Shown: positions 5,883 to 7,338 of the stretch, piece after piece
Layout of the letters: each line of letters starts with the position of its first letter
Numbering within the stretch: the first letter of the stretch is position 1
DNA from: Syntrophaceae bacterium
GTDB lineage: Bacteria; Desulfobacterota; Syntrophia; Syntrophales; UBA2185
Direction: 5' to 3'
Assembly (NCBI GenBank): GCA_003508565.1
Contig: DNUI01000247.1
Location: forward strand, 1 to 7,338
Length of the DNA: 7,338 nt
Program-made: the position numbers and the translations under genes
Notes under the pieces: generated by a model
Database searches by the model: none
What the model saw: the letters and a program-made list of their open reading frames with translations, nothing else
Told to the model about the DNA's origin: nothing

Positions 5883-6905
5883 ATGAAAGAGAGCGTGCTG
5901 ATCACCGATATTGCCAAGTTTTCCGTGAATGACGGTCCCGGATTCAGAACTAATGTGTTCCTTAAGGGGTGTCCATTAAGGTGTGAGTGGTGTCATAATC
6001 CCGAAACCATTCCTACTTATCCGGAGGTTTACTGGAAGAAGAGGCTTTGTGTTCAATGCGGCGCCTGTATGGAAGCTTGCCCCAGGGATGCGATTAATCC
6101 GCCCATAGAACCGGAACTTGCCAACATTGAAGGGTCAAATTATCACAAAATAGACCGTGCGAAATGCGATAATTGCCTGAAGTGTATTGATGCCTGTAAG
6201 TATGATGCCCTTGAGTTAGTGGGGAAAACCATGAGTGTGTCCGAGGTTATTGACGTGGTAGAACAGGATAAACCCTTTTACAAAACCTCTGGTGGAGGTA
6301 TGACGTTAAGCGGTGGCGAACCCACCATGCATCCTGCTTTTTCGCTGGAATTGCTTAAAGAAGCAAAAAGGCGCGTTATCCACACCTGCGTGGATACTAA
6401 TGGTTATTGTAACTTCAGTATCCTGGAGGAGATGGCAGAGTATACGGATATATTTCTTTTTGATTTGAAGCATCTCGATTCAGCAAAACACTTCGAAAAA
6501 ACAGGGGTAAAAAACGAACTTATTCTGAAAAATCTGGAGTTGCTGTGTAAGAAAGATTCTGATATATGGGTAAGAATACCGGTTATACCGGGCTTTAACG
6601 ACGACATTGATTTTCACACAAAAGCTTCCGTTTATCTTGCCTCGCTCACCGGGAATATAAAGCGTGTAGATTTGATTCCCTTCCACAACTATTGCCAGGA
6701 TAAGTATTCCTGGTTGGGCAGAAAGTGGTCGTACAGCGAAATAGATGCCGTCAATCCCTCGTTTCTTGAAATCCATGCGGACCTCTATCGCCAGTATGGC
6801 CTTGTGACAACAGTGGGTGGATCCGGATTTGAAGAAACAGACACGGCAAAAATATCCCGGGAATCTCAGAGTTGTAAAGGCTCTGACTTGAATCTGGAAG
6901 AATAA
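5883..6905 (+). CDS. Glycyl radical enzyme activase (radical SAM), BssD-like
   Basis: A 340-residue radical S-adenosylmethionine enzyme that abstracts a hydrogen from a conserved glycine of its partner glycyl radical enzyme. The SAM cluster motif is C30-x3-C34-x2-C37, within GCPLRCEWCHNP. A ferredoxin-like insert holds two further [4Fe-4S] sets: C56/C59/C62/C66 and C95/C98/C101/C105. TSGGGMTLSGGEP (135-147) is the SAM-binding glycine-rich signature of this activase class. The insert separates it from the short pyruvate formate-lyase activase and fits the benzylsuccinate/alkylsuccinate synthase, glycerol dehydratase and hydroxyphenylacetate decarboxylase activases; the four-cysteine protein downstream favours the succinate synthases. 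AGGGAGGA (5867-5874) lies eight bases before ATG. The gene begins 64 bases after the previous stop. The charged C-terminal tail of about 18 residues looks dispensable. Confidence 0.94.
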   Translation: MKESVLITDIAKFSVNDGPGFRTNVFLKGCPLRCEWCHNPETIPTYPEVYWKKRLCVQCGACMEACPRDAINPPIEPELANIEGSNYHKIDRAKCDNCLKCIDACKYDALELVGKTMSVSEVIDVVEQDKPFYKTSGGGMTLSGGEPTMHPAFSLELLKEAKRRVIHTCVDTNGYCNFSILEEMAEYTDIFLFDLKHLDSAKHFEKTGVKNELILKNLELLCKKDSDIWVRIPVIPGFNDDIDFHTKASVYLASLTGNIKRVDLIPFHNYCQDKYSWLGRKWSYSEIDAVNPSFLEIHADLYRQYGLVTTVGGSGFEETDTAKISRESQSCKGSDLNLEE

Positions 6906-6952
6906 AGAGAAATATAAGAAGTTTAATGTAATATAAGTAGGTGTAGTAACAA

Positions 6953-6988
6953 TTCAAATTAAAAAAGTTAACATTTGAAGGAGGTGAT
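6953..6988 (+). promoter_or_regulatory. Hairpin joined to an 11-base perfect Shine-Dalgarno
   Basis: TTCAAAT (6953-6959) and ATTTGAA (6973-6979) form a perfect 7-base inverted repeat whose 3' arm runs into AAGGAGGTGAT (6978-6988). That string is complementary over 11 bases to the usual 3' end of 16S rRNA, far longer than the sites of the genes upstream. It lies five bases before ATG. This predicts very high translation of the small subunit; the weak AT stem may mark an RNA processing site or modest control. Confidence 0.6.
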
Positions 6989-6993
6989 ATTTA

Positions 6994-7158
6994 ATGCCGT
7001 TATGCAAGGAATGTAAGAAGTTCTTCCCCATAAAGGAAGATCCAAACAAGGGGGACTGCGTTCAAAGAGTGGTTGATCCGAGACAAGCTTACTACAAGGC
7101 AAAACCGGTAGGAGCAGATATGGATGCAAACTCGTGCTCTTCATTTGAGAAGAAATAA
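6994..7158 (+). CDS. Four-cysteine small subunit of an alkyl/benzylsuccinate synthase
   Basis: A 54-residue protein starting MPLCKECKKFFP. Its four cysteines, C4, C7, C22 and C48, have the CxxC...C...C layout of the tiny beta and gamma subunits of benzylsuccinate synthase, each of which binds one [4Fe-4S] cluster in a HiPIP-like fold and packs against the catalytic subunit. An aromatic pair follows the first motif (F10-F11) and DP-x-GDC (16-22) leads to the third cysteine. Lying between activase and catalytic subunit, it corresponds to BssC (gamma). Such a subunit is a hallmark of fumarate-adding synthases, though hydroxyphenylacetate decarboxylase also has a small Fe-S subunit, which is longer with more cysteines. 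The ribosome binding site is exceptionally strong. Confidence 0.85.
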   Translation: MPLCKECKKFFPIKEDPNKGDCVQRVVDPRQAYYKAKPVGADMDANSCSSFEKK

Positions 7159-7172
7159 AACAGAACATATGC

Positions 7173-7193
7173 TTCCCCGGTTTAAAAGGGGAG
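7173..7193 (+). other. Short hairpin before the catalytic subunit gene
   Basis: TTCCCC (7173-7178) pairs with GGGGAG (7188-7193) across a nine-base loop in the 78-base gap after the small-subunit gene. No U-run follows, so termination is unlikely. It could protect or process the mRNA end and set different amounts of the small and catalytic subunits. Confidence 0.4.
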
Positions 7194-7236
7194 TCAGTTG
7201 AAAAGCCGAAAGGTAACAAGAAGGGAGGAAATTTTT

Positions 7237-7338
7237 ATGGCAGAGCCAGCAACAAATGCAAGTATTAAAGATTTAGAAAAAAAACAAGAATGGTGGTGGG
7301 CCGCCGAGAAGAAAAGATCGAAGAGACTGGATTATCTC
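7237..7338 (+). CDS. Start of the glycyl radical catalytic subunit (partial)
   Basis: An open frame of 34 codons runs off the window edge, beginning MAEPATNASIKDL with AAGGGAGGAA (7221-7230) six bases upstream. The visible part is a charged helical N-terminus with three consecutive tryptophans (19-21) followed by EKKRSKRLDYL. A Trp-containing, Lys/Arg-rich lead-in ending in a leucine motif resembles, as I recall it, the N-termini of benzylsuccinate and alkylsuccinate synthase alpha subunits. The assignment rests mainly on position after activase and small subunit. The catalytic cysteine and glycyl radical motif lie outside the window, so neither the enzyme class nor the substrate can be proven here. 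Confidence 0.72.
   Translation, partial: MAEPATNASIKDLEKKQEWWWAAEKKRSKRLDYL

Noticed and set aside
6925..6940. TGTAATATAAG as a -10 element before the small subunit gene
   Set aside because: No acceptable -35 hexamer at the correct distance; AT-rich spacer makes chance likely.
1..7338. CRISPR array, tRNA, rRNA, insertion sequence or phage genes
   Set aside because: No repeat-spacer pattern, no RNA gene signature, no transposase or terminal inverted repeats were seen.

Overview
The window reads as the 5' part of a hydrocarbon-activation operon from an anaerobic, moderately AT-rich bacterium. A sigma-54-type promoter, B12-dependent and glycyl-radical chemistry and strong Shine-Dalgarno sites would suit a sulfate-reducing or syntrophic member of the Desulfobacterota, but an anaerobic Firmicute cannot be excluded from sequence alone.

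Layout: (1) 21-698, minus strand: a small protein made of five TPR repeats of exactly 40 residues. (2) 699-1191: a gene-free, AT-rich divergent region holding a near-consensus sigma-70 promoter (868-896), a sigma-54 -24/-12 promoter (1084-1100), and inverted repeats where an enhancer-binding activator would be expected. (3) 1192-5818, plus strand: a two-subunit coenzyme-B12 acyl-CoA mutase (B12-binding subunit, then catalytic subunit), its MeaB-type GTPase chaperone, and an MmgE/PrpD-family enzyme. (4) 5883 to the end: a radical-SAM glycyl radical enzyme activase with two extra ferredoxin clusters, a 54-residue four-cysteine protein like the small subunits of benzylsuccinate synthase, and the first 34 codons of a protein that by position should be the glycyl radical catalytic subunit. 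The order activase, small subunit, catalytic subunit matches bssD-bssC-bssA.

How they may work together (inference): an alkylsuccinate/benzylsuccinate-synthase-type enzyme adds a hydrocarbon to fumarate. The resulting substituted succinate, once a CoA thioester, would be rearranged by the B12 mutase to a substituted malonyl-CoA, ready for decarboxylation and beta-oxidation. This is the pathway proposed for anaerobic n-alkane degradation through (1-methylalkyl)succinate. The mutase keeps the Arg and His that handle a carboxylated acyl-CoA, but the substrate/CoA entrance region is longer and rewritten compared with ordinary methylmalonyl-CoA mutase, so it is probably not a housekeeping enzyme. 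The MmgE/PrpD protein has no assigned step in that pathway and is the most promising unexplained component; an epimerase or decarboxylase of a substituted di-acid is a testable idea. The CoA ligase or transferase, the remaining synthase subunit and the regulator would have to lie outside the window.
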